Origin: Symbiodinium natans
Lineage: Eukaryota; Sar; Dinophyceae; Suessiales; Symbiodiniaceae
Reading direction: 5' to 3'
Assembly: GCA_905221605.1 (NCBI GenBank)
Contig: CAJNDS010002841.1
Span: forward strand, 235,001 to 262,707
Length of the DNA stretch: 27,707 nucleotides
The translations under genes were made by a program, and so were the position numbers. Of the stretch, positions 1-11,045 are shown in pieces; positions within the stretch are counted from its first letter, which is position 1, and the number at the start of each line of letters is the position of its first letter. Below the pieces are notes generated by a model. That model did no database searches and had not been told where the DNA came from. It worked only from the letters and a program-made list of their open reading frames with translations.

Positions 1-339
1 CCACGAGCGGCTCGAGCCCCCAGCCCTGCGTCCGGGGGCAAACCGAGAAAGGGACAAACAACTGAGAAACCTTCACATATGAGTCTCATGAGCCCCACCT
101 CCAAACACCCGAGCTTCAGGTATCCACGAATTCCATGACGCCCTCGAAGCCCAAGGCCCCAACAACAAAGCCGGGATCGCCTTCAGCTAGGCACGTCAGT
201 ATATGTCGCAAGACATGCAGTATGCTACAGCTTGCCGCGCTTCATATCATGTGTGCTGCGCTGCTGCCTCGCAGCCGCCCTGTGCGCTGATGCCTTGTGG
301 GGGGCCCTGAGTTTCGGGATCCCCCAGTTGCTGCTAGGC

Positions 340-1150
340 GGCCCAATAACCTTCAATAGCCTTCAAAGCCTTGAAAGGGTGTAGGGCCAGTTTAGGGTTC
401 ATGGCTTCAGGGTTTCAGGTGTACCGGGTTTGGGGTTTAGGGCTACACACACACACACCCACCCACGCACGGCACGCACGCACGAGAGCAACAAACAACG
501 TGAAAAGAACACAGAGCAGGGCCACAGCCTGAAGGTTTGGGGGTATGAGCTGAACTTTTGTCTTTTTGAGGCAAGCCTCAGACCTAGTGCCTAGACCTCT
601 AAACGCCTGAACCCCAATCACAGGCTCTAGTTCAGTCGCGGCATTTCGAAATCACAAAGAAGGGAGGGTTGGTGGTGGGGCTTCGGGGCGCGGCTTCCGA
701 GTTGAGGGGCTTTAGAGGTTCTGACGACTTTGAGGGTGGGGGTTTGGGTGTTTAGTGTAGGGTTGTGGGCTTTTGGGGCTTAAAGACGTACGGGTGAGGT
801 TGTGGGGTTTGGGTTATGGATATTCTTGTTTAGGGCTGTAGGGTTTGGGGCTTTGTGTTTTGGGCTTCAGGGTTAGGGCCTGGGGTGTTTAAGTTTCCGG
901 TCTTTTTTTAGTGTTTTTTTCTCTGGGTTTTCGGGCTTAAGGACCTCAATATGGGGGTTTAGGGATTAATGTTGAGGTGGAGGCGGTTGCGCCGTCCCCG
1001 ACTTAACAGGAACAGGCCAAGGGTTCAGGGGTTGAAGGCTCCGGATTCCATATCTCCCGTTTGCAGTTGGCTCAAGACGGAAACAATCTAGCCAATGCGT
1101 GATGAAGGCAGGGGAGAGTTTCAGATGTAGGGGATTTAGGGGTTTGGGTT
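340..1150 (+). repeat. Degenerate telomere-like G-rich tract
   Basis: Many words such as gtttagggtt, ggggtttaggg and gggtttgggg are scattered here on the + strand. Dinoflagellate telomeres use TTTAGGG. The words are imperfect, non-contiguous and point away from the left window edge, so this is interstitial sequence rather than a chromosome end. Confidence 0.45.
446..486. repeat. AC/ACGC microsatellite
   Basis: acacacacacac, cccaccc, then cacgcacg repeats. Confidence 0.8.
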
Positions 1151-1689
1151 TGGGTCTGGGAACCTCAAGTCGGTTTGATAGAGCCTCCCTTTGCAGGCGT
1201 TTTGAAGGGAGAACTGCAAATTGGGTTCTAGGGTCAGAAACTAGCTCCGGAGGGGCTCATCCTCGACCCTTCGTTTCTCACTCGTTCGAGCGTGCTGATG
1301 CTCGTCTGGGCTCGGTATTGTGCGCTGGGCGCTCTTAACCAAGTAGCCGCAGATACCGTGTTTGTTCATGTTCTCTTGATTTCGTTGTTTGGGCTACCGC
1401 CCAAGAACGGGCATCATAAGCTCATGATGCTCAGTTTGCCGGGCCGGGACAGGGCCCGGAAGTAAGCATCATTGGTTGTCCGCTGCTGCTGTGCGGGTCG
1501 GGGGGCGGGAAGAGCGGGGGGGGGGGGTTGGGCCTGCATTGGACCTGAAAACTGTTCGACCAGGGGCGGGGCGGGGAGGACGTTTCGTGAGCAAGACACC
1601 GCGTTGCGAACCTTTCATGAGCTTCGCGAAAAGAGCAAAAGCACTTCGGGATTTCACTGACGCCTCGCCCAGGGAGGTCGGCGGATAAC

Positions 1690-1778
1690 ATGAATAATGG
1701 GGGGCCCTGCTCGGACGATTTCGTTTTAGGAGGTCCCCGGCAAATCTTATTCTTACGAGCAGGGCCCCCATTATTCAT
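1690..1778. repeat. Inverted repeat with 23-24 bp arms
   Basis: Left arm 1690-1713 and right arm 1756-1778 are reverse complements apart from one G/C in the poly-G core. The spacer is 42 nt. It could form a long stable hairpin or be the ends of a tiny MITE-like element; no protein is encoded. Confidence 0.85.
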
Positions 1779-1816
1779 CATATTAATAATTGGGGTTGTT
1801 TTGTTTTTGAACACTT

Positions 1817-1852
1817 TGGACGCTTGTTTTTTACAAGACAAACAAGCGTCCA
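1817..1852. repeat. Perfect 13-bp hairpin
   Basis: tggacgcttgttt (1817-1829) and aaacaagcgtcca (1840-1852) are perfect reverse complements around a 10-nt loop. It lies 38 nt after the larger inverted repeat. No T-run follows on either strand that would make it a bacterial-type terminator. Confidence 0.85.
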
Positions 1853-1945
1853 CAGCATCCCTTTCTGAAGAAATACCATTCAGGTATGAAATGTAAAGGA
1901 GCAAGTAATCCACATGCTCCTAATGCATTATCTGGATATGAGACT

Positions 1946-3603
1946 TTTGGGTTGTTGATTTGTTTCGTCTTCTGTGGTCAGACTCATGGTTTCACGCTCC
2001 TGTGTCCTGGGTTCTTGCTTCGATTCGTCTTATGGGGCCAGACTTAAGCGGGAACACTCCTGTGTCCTGGGTTCTTGCTTTGTTTCGTTCTATGTGGTCA
2101 GACTCATGCGGTCACACTCCTGTGTCCTGGGTTCTTGCTTTGTTTCGTCTTATGGGGTCAGGCTCATGCGGTCACACTCCTTTGTCCTGGGTTCTTGCTT
2201 TGCTTCGTCTTATGGGGTCAGACTCACGCGGTCACTCTCCTGTGTCCGGGGTTCTTGCTTTGTTTCGTCTTATGGGGTCAGACTCACGCGGTCACTCTCC
2301 TGTGTCCGGGGTTCTTGCTGTGTTTCGTCTTGTGGTGTCAGACTCGCGCAGTCACACTCCTGTGTCCTGGGTTCTTGCTTTGTTTCGTCTTATGTGGGCA
2401 GACTCACGTGGTCACATTCCTGTGTCCTGGGTTCTTGCTTTGTTTCGTCTTATGTGGTCAGACTCATGCGGTCACACTCCTGTGTCCTGGGTTCTTGCTT
2501 TGTTTCGTCTTATGGGTTCAGGCTAGGCTCATGCGGTCACACTCCTTTGTCCTGGGTTCTTGCTTTGTTTCGTTTTATGGGGTCAAACTCACGCGGTCAC
2601 TCTCCTGTGTCCGGAATTCTTGCTGTGTTTCGTCTTATGGGGTCAGACTCGCGCAGTCACACTCTGTGTCCGGGGTTCTTGCTTTGTTTCGTCTTATGTG
2701 GGCAAACTCACGTAGTCACATTCCTGTGTCCTGGGTTCTTGTTTTGTTTCGTCTTATGTGGTCAGACTCACGCGGTCGCACTCCCCTGTCCTGGGTTCTT
2801 GCTTTGTTTCGTCTTATGCGGACAGACTCACGCGTTAGAACTCTTGTGTCCTGGGTCGTTGCTTTGTTTCGTCTTATGGGGTCAGACTCACGCGGTCACA
2901 CTCCTGTGTCCTGGGTTCTTGCTTTGTTCCGTCTTATGGCGTCAGACTCATACGGTCGCACTCCTGTGTCCTGGGTTCTTGCTTTGTTTCGTCTTATGGG
3001 GTCAGACTCACGCGGTCACACTCCTGTGTCCGGGGTTCTTGCTTTGTTTCGTTCTATGGGGTCAGACTCATGCGGTCACACTCCTGTGTCCTGGGTCCTT
3101 GCTCATGCGGTCACACTCCTGTGTCCTGGGTTCTTGCTTTGTTTCGTCTTATGTGGGCAGACTCACGTGGTCACACTCCTGTGTCCTGGTCTTGCTTTGT
3201 TTCGTCTTATGTCGTCAAACTCACGCGGTCACACTCCTGTGTCCGGAATTCTTGCTGTGTTTCGTCTTATGGGGTCAGACTCGCGCGGTCACACTCCTGT
3301 GTCCTGGGTTCTTGCTTTGTTTCGTCTTCTGTGGTCAGACTCGCGCGGTCACACTCCTGTGTCCTGGGTTCTTGCTTTGTTTCGTCTTATGGGGTCAGAC
3401 TCATGCGGTCACACTCCTGTGGCCTGGGTTCTTGCTTTGTTTCGTTCTATGTGGTCAGACTCACGCAGTCACACTCTTGTGTCTTGGGTTCCTGCTCTGT
3501 TTCGTTCTATGTGGTCAGACTCACGTGGTCACACCCCTGTGTTCTGGGTTCTTGCTTTGTTTCGTCTTATGGGGTCAGACTCATGCAGTCATTCTCCTTT
3601 GTC
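1946..3603. repeat. 60-bp minisatellite array, about 27 copies
   Basis: Each unit contains gtcctgggttcttgctttgt, then ttcgtcttatg(g/t)ggtcagactcacgcggtcacactcct. Copies differ by a few substitutions and some indels (for example a 6-base insertion near 2521 and a half unit near 3091). Because 60 is divisible by 3 and the unit has no + strand stop in any frame, all three forward frames stay open for up to about 590 codons. Those translations are near-identical low-complexity repeats without a recognisable domain, so I treat the tract as non-coding. Confidence 0.95.
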
Positions 3604-3627
3604 ATATATATATATACATACATACCC
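3604..3627. repeat. AT/ACAT microsatellite
   Basis: Alternating atat followed by acat units directly abuts the end of the 60-bp array. Confidence 0.85.
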
Positions 3628-3981
3628 GGGTTGCTTATTTCTATCAGAGCACGTCGAAAAAGTCATTAGGACCCCAAACCCTCGAAATCAAGTACTTTCA
3701 TGGCTGATTCTCGAGTTGTTGAAATTTCGAATGACTTCTTCGACGACCGCGAATCTGCTCACGCTCATTGAAGCGCGTTGGGTCATTGAGCGCTCTGACG
3801 TGGTCCAAGGTATGCCACCTCCAGGCAAGACGCTTCAGCAGCCCTGACTTTGCACTTTTCGGACTTTTATTTTTTCTCGGTAGTGTGTACAGTTTGAGCC
3901 ACCTCCAATCTCCAGCCTCCAAAACAGCCTTTGGGCCCTTTGGGCCTTCCCTGCATTCCCTGCGCATTCTTTTCCCGCCAG

Positions 3982-4012
3982 GCATGGGAATGATGGGAAT
4001 GCCACCGCCGCG
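3982..4012 (+). CDS. Candidate exon, Met/Gly/Pro-rich
   Basis: A strong pyrimidine-rich acceptor (cttttcccgccag) is followed by MGMMGMPPPR in frame. Such tracts occur in RNA-binding and splicing proteins, but the piece is far too short to assign. The right border (GC at about 4012) is a guess. Confidence 0.2.
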
Positions 4013-4925
4013 CTGAGAGCAGACTCGGGGGGGGGGGGGCACCGTATGAAGGGGTTTTCTCCTCAAATCAAGGGCATCAAGGGGCCTTCAGAAGGGGTTC
4101 GACAGCTGGGAGCTCCAGGAGATGCCAAGGGTTTCCCCGGTTTCCCCGGAATCACGAGATAATCGGGAGCGCGTATGACGCGTATGCTCCCGTATGGTTC
4201 CGAGTCGTGTGGCTCATTGCCCTTCTGACAACTGCTGGACAAGAAACACAACTGCTGCAGATACCGCGCGAGGAAAGGGTCCGTGCCCCAGGCTTCAGGC
4301 CACAACAGTGAGCTCCAAACTCTAAGCCGCGACAAGTGACAAAACAATCCCAAATATTTCAGGATCCCGGAGCTCCCGTGCTGCAGGCTCCAAAGTAGTC
4401 ACTTTTGGAACTATCTTTCAGCGCTTGGGTTCGGGAGCTGTGTGTAGATTTTTCATTTCCGTTAAGAAAGCCGGCTCGAATCCCCGTGGCATCATCCCCG
4501 CTGGAATTCGTGCAGCAAGCCCTGTAACGCTGGGGCATCCAGCCCCCTTAAAAATCGAAGCTTTGCACCCCCAACCCGCCCGCTTTCATGATGCGGCCTG
4601 TACTACACCAAGCTTTTCTGGGGCTTCTTTTCTGGGGCCTCTCTCGCGCACTGAGATACCCCACGGCCACTGTCTCGACTCCAAAATCTCCTTACAATTT
4701 TCAGGCGGGGGTTTTAAGGAGGATCCATAGTCTCGCCCCTTCCCCACCCGTGGTAGGTCAAGCCGAGGAAGCCAATTCACGGCGCGTGAATAAACTTACC
4801 GAAAAGGCGAGGCAAAATTGGGCAGCAGCAGGGAATCAGGGAGAGTTTCATGGGAAGCTCTGACACGGCCGTGGCCGATGCGAAAGCCTGGTCCACGTGT
4901 AGGTTGTTGCCTCGACTCTGCGCAG

Positions 4926-5021
4926 GTTTTTGCTTTCTACGTAGGTGTTGGCGTTTGGAAGCGTCTCAAAGACATCTTTATGCTCCAACCTGTTTTCCCT
5001 GGCCGCTACTGGAGCCTGAAG
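4926..5021 (+). CDS. Candidate exon, unidentified
   Basis: From acceptor ctctgcgcag to a GT donor at 5022 the frame gives 32 codons, including VFAFYVGVGVWKRLKDIFML and PGRYWSLK. The aromatic/hydrophobic run could be part of a membrane or globular domain. Codon bias is weaker than in the kinase exons, and the frame stays open to 5243. Confidence 0.28.
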
Positions 5022-6301
5022 GTTGCAAATTTTTGTGTGCTGCCTAGCATTGGTTTTGACGGTATCCGGGGCCTCACACAGTTGAACCATCTCCGCCAGT
5101 TCTCTTTGGGCCGCTTAGAGAACGTGCGCGGGGCTCCTTCACGATTGCTTTGCTTTCGGCTCCAGGCTGTACATAGACTACCGGTGCTACGATGCCAGAA
5201 ACAATCTGCACTTTGGAAGCCCCTTAAGCTTGGCGAATCATAGCCGCCTCGATCGTAGACCCTTCTGGAAGCTGAGCCTCCAACTCTGAGCCAGTGGCAC
5301 TTGAGCCTACGGCCTACTTAAGCCTTCTTAAGCCTTCATGGGCCGAGCATGGCTCGGTGCCCAGCTGTCGGTGCTTGCCCTCCAGGCGCCCTCAACGGTA
5401 TCTGTTAATGTTTTCCCGAAACAGTCTGCCAACACTGGGGGGTTTCAATGTGTAGGGTAAGGAGTGTTAAGTTTGAACTGCCGCGCCCGCGCAGCGCGTG
5501 TGCCCTGTCGGCTGTTGGCTCTCGCTCGAGGCTTGGCTTGCTCGCAGTTTGGATAAGAATCGCGCTCTGGTGCTCGTGGACCCTCTCGCTGCTGTCGCCG
5601 AGCTCCAGTGGCGCGAAAACGTCCAGTTTTTCGAAAGTCGGCTTTTTTTTCTGGAACTCCAGTGACTCCAGTGCCAGGGGAGGTCGAGTTTTTTTGTCGG
5701 TCACGAAAGCTAGCCTGTGGGAGCTAGCCGAGTCCCTTACTAACCGGAAGGAAGAACAACAGGGGTGTGGCGAGGGGGTCCAGCCAGGGTGTGTGCAAAT
5801 TGGGGTCGCCCCCCACCTGGCTTCGGTGGCCAGCCGATACGTTTTTGAGGTCCTCAAGGCGCCATGTGCCTGCATGGAGGTTCGGGGAGGAGCAAAACAA
5901 GTAGCAATCCGCAAGGGCTGTGTGCAAGGCTTGCGCGGGTTCATGCCTCTTGTGCATTAGAAGCACCTCACTAGCTTTCGTTCCCTGCCTGTCCCCCACA
6001 AGTCTGGCTTCTTGGGGTTAGGGTTCTTGGGGTGCATTAGGGTTCTTGGGGTGCACTTTCCAATGGTCTCTCACTGTTTGGGGTCTACGCTGGCAGAATA
6101 GAGCCAACATGTGAAACACATACAAACCAACCTATCCAAATACGAGATGGCATTTTTGAAGACTCTTGATGAATTCGGTGCCAAGTCAGCTTAACAGAAA
6201 TTAGCACTACGCGGACCGCCTCGACTTTCGTTTCTAAACGGTTCCTGAGTCACGGAAGATGCTCGGGTAGAGCGCGTGAGATATGTGAGAGCGAGTGACA
6301 G
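5022..6301. other. No convincing gene
   Basis: Open frames on both strands around 5405-5960 lack motifs and codon bias. At about 6012-6058 a G-rich sequence containing ggttcttggggtgca is repeated twice with ttaggg words. Confidence 0.4.
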
Positions 6302-6505
6302 TGGATACGCGTGGGTACTTGAGGGCAAACTGCTGAGACTCCCGAAGGTTCCATCGGCCCGCTTCATTGTTAAGGACCCTGCCGTACCAAGGCACACTGT
6401 TTTCCAGAAGCCCAAAGTGCCCAGTCTAGCCCTCGGTCCCCAAACGGCTCCAGAGCATACGAGCACCACCTGGAGGCCTTCGCGCAAACTGGCCCCGGAG
6501 CTCCG
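6302..6505 (+). CDS. Candidate exon, unidentified
   Basis: From an AG at 6300-6301 to the donor GTGAGC at 6506 one frame is open for 68 codons, with moderate GC3 (about 60%). It includes YAWVLEGKLLRLPKVPSARF and ends WRPSRKLAPELR. The basic, proline-containing sequence matches nothing I recognise. An antisense frame is also open. Confidence 0.25.
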
Positions 6506-6760
6506 GTGAGCACGGGAACCACAGCAGGGTTTCAAGTTCCAGCTACCGGAATTTCGAGGATTCTTCGGGTATCTTTGCTTGGGGTTTTTTTGTTGTTTTC
6601 ATGGTTGAGATGGGCTTGGTGCCCGGGTTGAAGTGATATTGCACGCAACGTGCGTTATTCAGTCCAAGGAATGGATGTGCTGGACATGCAAGCATACTTC
6701 TGAAACAGGATGCTCTTCGGCATGACGCGGCTTCGTAGTGTTTTTTAGCTTGAACGATGA

Positions 6761-6842
6761 ACTCTGGCTGATGCTGTGGACACTGGTGCTCAAAATAGCG
6801 TGATCCTGCCGAAGCCAGCAGCGATCCCTCAATTGCACCGTG
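6761..6842 (+). pseudogene. Possible retropepsin-like relic (DTGAQ)
   Basis: Between two stops the frame reads LADAVDTGAQNSVILPK. DTGAQ followed by a hydrophobic turn resembles the active-site strand of retroelement aspartic proteases found in dinoflagellate genomes. No flap or other protease motif follows and the frame closes quickly, so this could be chance. Confidence 0.15.
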
Positions 6843-7258
6843 GGTGACATGGAAGCCAACTTTCCTGGTCCTTCGCTGGTTGTTACTTGCACAATCATCT
6901 CAGGCCAGTCTTGAGCCACCTGGTAGTTTCACGTATCGTGGTTTTGAAGTGATTGGCATGGGTTCAGCATGCAAAGAAGTCAGATGTGGAGAATCGCCCC
7001 GACAACCATGCGTGTACCGCTCAGTGAACTGTAAGTCAGTAAGCAGCATGCTGGCACTACGCCACTATTCCTGTAATTCCTCCTCAGCCTTTCGCTTTCG
7101 GCAAAGGCTTTCAGCAGCGGGCACCTCAGAGGACCTCACATTTGGCAGAGTTAGTTGAGCCTAGTAAACCCAGTAACAGCCTCCAGCGACCCCTGTGCTC
7201 CCAGAAGTCTGGAAGGCAAAAGGCACCTCATGCGCCTTTTACCCCGAAGTTGAGGAAA

Positions 7259-7260
<2 letters not shown>

Positions 7261-7289
<29 letters not shown>
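7261..7289. repeat. T29 homopolymer
   Basis: Twenty-nine consecutive T. On the minus strand this is a poly(A) tract, as left at the 3' end of a retroposed sequence, but I could not recognise a source sequence to its right. Confidence 0.9.
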
Positions 7290-7292
<3 letters not shown>

Positions 7293-7370
7293 GGAGGCCT
7301 CCTGGCATCATGGCATCCTGCAGTCGGTAGTTGTCTGTAGTCACTGCAGTCCTTGCTTTCTCCCTCTATG

Positions 7371-7430
7371 TGTGCCACATTGTGCCACATTGTGCCACAT
7401 TGTGCCACATTGTGCCACATTGTGCCACCA
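7371..7430. repeat. 10-bp tandem repeat TGTGCCACAT, six copies
   Basis: Five perfect copies and one ending in CA. The short ORFs spanning it on both strands only reflect the repeat. Confidence 0.95.
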
Positions 7431-9302
7431 AAGCCCCGAGAAAAAAAGCGAAGTCTTCACCGCAGCTCCGGGCCCAGGCCAGGCTTCCAGAACCGCTACT
7501 ACCAGGCAAAAGTGCAGAATCGCGCTTTTTTGCTTTAAGACTGCGCAGTTGTGCTCAGCTGTGCTTGCTATGCTTGCTGCACTTGCAAGTGCTCTGCCTC
7601 CTCGCGCTGGGATAGCACATGTGTCCAAACCGAACCTCAGGGGAGTTTGGTTGTTGTGTACTCGGTTGGTCCTTTGCAACGAGTTCGCGTCGTCCGGTCT
7701 GATTTCTTAATCCTATGTCCTTGTTGAGCTGATCTTGTTGCGAAGGGACTTGTGAGCCTAAACCCGAGTTCCGTTGAGTTGAGGCCAGCGGCTACCTGGG
7801 CTCTCGTGTGTTGGAGCACAACCGGACGACGCCTGATCGCCGGGGACTGAGGGTCTAGGGCCTAGGAACCCGCAGCGCTAACGCTTTGCTGTGTACATTT
7901 GTGTAGAATTCTGTTGATTGGGGGCTTCAGTGCTATCAGCCCTACTCCCACCCGTCCGAAAGTTCTCTGCTAAATGTCAGTGTACAGTGTGCTAGAATGC
8001 CTTCATAGCAATATCTCTCGGGCAATCACAGGCATCACAGGTACATCAGGCATCCATAGGATTTTTCGGCATCATAGGCATCATAGGCATCATAGGCATC
8101 ATAGGCATCATAGGCATCATAGACTCAGAAGGCGAACGTAGACCAAATCAAAATCGACGACCCATAACCACCAGGGCCCGGCTCAACTAGAATACGTCTA
8201 CGACTTGTGGGGAAACGCCACTGTGACCCAATCTGCCCAATCTGCCCAAATGCCAGCAAGCAATGGCAATGGCTGGAGCGACAATGAGGTTTCGTTCAGT
8301 GCTGGTTGTAAACAGACCTGAAACGCAGGGCGCTTCGACCAGTACATCGAGGCCTTGGAGAATGGGGATCGGCTTCGGATTTCGAAGCCGGAGGGAGCAG
8401 TGTTTGCTGCCAACCGGTTCACGTCTGTCAATCGCAGCTTCTGTAGAAATTAGATGAAGCCTGAGCCCCAACTGGTTCGCATCACAAGACGAGCACGTTT
8501 CCAGTCTTGCTAGGTCTTGTGGCCGTCCAATGCGGTGGTGGACCGGCAGGGGCAGTCTGCGTCTCATCTACTCAGGGGCTTCATTCCTTCCTTGCTGTTC
8601 TTTGGTTGACGTGCGTGCGATGGCTTCATTTTGAACGTTGTGGGATGTCCTGCCGTTGTCGCACCATTTTTCTTCACAACAACGCTGAATGGTGCGAAGT
8701 GAAGCGTAGCGGCGTAGCACTTGAAGCGTCTCGTGTTGCTGTAGGAGTCCGGTGTATAGTTGAAGCTAAGCAGGCAGGTCAGGTCGCAGAGCCTCTGGCA
8801 ATTGCAGCGATCTTTTTCTCTTGTCGCAAGAGAGGCGTCAACTCGTGACGCAGGCTGTGCTCGAGTTGGACTGGGTAGTTTTTATGCCTCGCCGGAGAAT
8901 CCTCGCTCAGGATTTGGCTGTCAGATCAGCGCCAGCACCAGGCCGCCATGTTATGCGTTACGGGCCATTCATGAATTTCAAATTTCACCGTCTGAACACA
9001 TGTCGAGGGCAGCCACGTTCGGACACCGTGTCTTCCGGAACCACTGCATGCTGCATGCTAGGTGGTGCTGGTGAAGGCTACCAGCCGCTATGTGAGCTGG
9101 CCCGCCTTCTACACGGAGAGGGGTTTAAGATGGTTTGAGGTTTAAGGTTGTGGTTTCCGCATGGGTAAGTCAAGCCAGCGGCGGTTTCTTTCGCAGTGAT
9201 CGTGCTGCATGTGGTCTGTTGTAAGGCAAGCAAGTCAACGCTGCACCGGCCAAGGGTTGTTCTCGCTGCCCCAAGTTTCCCGAGGACCTGCCCTGACTGC
9301 AG
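7431..9302. other. No convincing gene
   Basis: Longest frames are 8187-8567 (minus) and 8821-9138 (plus). Neither has GC3 bias or a recognisable motif. Parts may be decayed mobile-element sequence, but I cannot name one. Confidence 0.4.
8068..8121. repeat. 9-bp tandem repeat GGCATCATA, six copies
   Basis: Six copies in a row with degenerate copies just upstream (from about 8028). Confidence 0.92.
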
Positions 9303-9373
9303 CAGCCCCCAGCATCCAGTGTTTGGCGAGGAATATGCTGGCGCACGGGGGCTCTCAGGCCATGTGGATGGCA
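9303..9373 (+). CDS. Candidate exon, unidentified
   Basis: After acceptor ctgactgcag the frame gives APSIQCLARNMLAHGGSQ then AMWMA, ending at a GT donor (9374). Codons mostly end in G or C. It lies 80 nt before another strong candidate exon, but the phases (0 out, 0 in) are the only link. Confidence 0.33.
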
Positions 9374-9452
9374 GTCGACTGAAGGCATCCTTGCCCAGAC
9401 TGAGTGTGTTGCAGAAGGCTCGTGGCACATGGCCAGTAATTTGAAATTGCAG

Positions 9453-9503
9453 GCGCGCTTCAACAGCCCCAAGGGCATCGTCATCACCATGGACCCCCGA
9501 AGG
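9453..9503 (+). CDS. Candidate exon, possibly NHL/beta-propeller type
   Basis: Acceptor aaattgcag is followed by ARFNSPKGIVITMDPRR with almost every third base C or G. FNSPKGIV resembles the start of an NHL repeat (F..P.GI), a beta-propeller blade, but only one partial blade is visible. It ends at a GC donor (9504). An antisense ORF covers the region without codon bias. Confidence 0.42.
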
Positions 9504-10978
9504 GCCCGCCGGGGTAGCAGGGGGTTCCAGCGAGAAGATTCGGCATGATGTGGCGATTTCCGGTGTCCATGCGGTCTTTCTAAATTTTGCTACCGTTTGA
9601 CTACTGGTATCTGCAAGTCTGAAGATTTCTCTGTTAACTGGTAGCATTGCTGTTGATCTAGCCCTAAGCCAAAACGCCTGGCTCTGCAACAAACCCTCTC
9701 ACGTGCGCGCAGCCGCTGCGCCTCTACGTGGCAGATAGCGGCCCAGCGGCAGTGGGCTGTCGGGGTTTACAGTACCCTCGCTCTCCTTCTTACCCGAACG
9801 AATCTGATAAATGAATCCTACTTAGACCCACAAGGGGCTTGATGAGAAAGGTAGCAGGCAGAGTTGAGTTAGGATTCCACGTTTTGTCGGGTCTTCCTGC
9901 TCTTGGGTTTTGGCATGCTTTCATTCTTGTGTCGCTGCTGTTTCCATGTCTGTTACCATATCTAGGTCTGCAGGGAAGTAACAGACCTTTGCAGGCATGA
10001 CCAGGTCATTACCTTAGGAAATGTGGTGGGAGTCTTTGGATGGCTAAACCCAAGCTGCTCAGGGACTCAGGAAGTTTCAGCAGGCTTCTGTGCGTCAGGC
10101 ATCGCATACTCGGCGAAACTCTGCGGGCTTCTCTGAATTTCCAAATTGCGAAACTCTATGCACGCTTCTTCAGGGGTGAGCACTTCAGGGATACTCCGTG
10201 GGATTGTGGGCTTCTCTGAAGGTGGGCACTCCAGGGAGCCCAGCACGCCAACCCATGTTCGCCTGGATAAGGTGAGGCTTGATGTAAGCGGCCCGAACTT
10301 GTTCTGTTAATCTATCACACTCGAATGCAAAAAGACTACTGTAGTCCCCAAACCTCAAGACTCTTTAAGTATTGTTTCAAGCCGAGGTGGCAACCACTGC
10401 ATTCGCGTCTTGAACTACGACTCGGGACGCGTCGCAACGATCGCAGGACACGAGCCCTGCAATGTCCTGTGTGCGGGTGAGAAGCAGAGCATCTGAGCTC
10501 ATTGGAATGCAGTGGCCCCGTGAAGTCACACAGTGTAACCCTTCTGAGAACTGATGCCGTGTCCGCAGGCTCCAAAGATACCCGAGGTTGGAGGGACGGG
10601 TGATGCGCCAAGTTGAGGGCTCCAGGGTTTCAAGAACTTTGCGGGCATACCTTTGAAGTGTCGATCTCGAGCGTTTGTCGCGCAGGCTTTTGTCCCTTGG
10701 AGTGAGGCCTGGACAGGAAGCTCAATTCGATGAGCCTTCGGGCCTGGGCATGGATTCTGAAGGCACAGTGCCACTGGCATTTTTTTTTGGCTTCTTCGCA
10801 TTCCGTACTCTGCTGCTCTGAGCTGCGTCTGAGCTGCAAGCTTGCACTGATCTTGCGCCTCCGAGAGGCCTGCATTTGTTCGTGTTGGACAACTTCCGAA
10901 GGCTTGAGTCTTTCTGGGTTGTCTTTCCAAAAGCAGAACCGCAGCATGATAAACATAGCCTACAGTCCTTTGGCACAG
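9504..10978. other. No convincing gene; one possible micro-exon
   Basis: Mostly featureless. At about 10443-10478 a cgcag acceptor and GTGAG donor bracket 36 nt that could read ALQCPVCG, a zinc-finger-like fragment. It is too short to call. Confidence 0.35.
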
Positions 10979-11045
10979 GATCCGCTACATCGAGCTCTAT
11001 CTCAAGAAGAAGACCGCCCCATGGCATGTGTTCGGGGGACTTCAG
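10979..11045 (+). CDS. Candidate exon, unidentified
   Basis: From acceptor ggcacag to a GC donor (11046): IRYIELYLKKKTAPWHVFGG then LQ. About 77% of codons end in G or C. The pattern of a hydrophobic helix, lysines, then PWHVFGG looks like folded protein, but I do not recognise the family. Confidence 0.45.

Larger units (their letters stand above)
1..1689. other. No gene seen apart from repeats
   Basis: Apart from the telomere-like words, the AC microsatellite and a G-run at about 1518-1528, I see no GC3-biased exon with splice signals. Short ORFs here overlap on both strands and have no family resemblance. Confidence 0.5.

Noticed and set aside
340-990. A chromosome-end telomere
   Set aside because: The TTTAGGG-like words are degenerate, interrupted and oriented the wrong way for a left-hand chromosome end.
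1974-3847. Three overlapping long + strand ORFs of up to 590 aa
   Set aside because: They are the 60-bp minisatellite read in three frames. The peptides are near-identical 20-residue repeats with no start context, codon bias or domain.
4425-4500. tRNA-like B box (ggctcgaatcc) near 4473
   Set aside because: No A box or acceptor-stem pairing at the right distance; no cloverleaf could be drawn.
9078-9692. 204-aa minus-strand ORF
   Set aside because: It is antisense to two GC3-rich + strand exon candidates and has no motif or codon bias; long open antisense frames are common over GC-rich exons.
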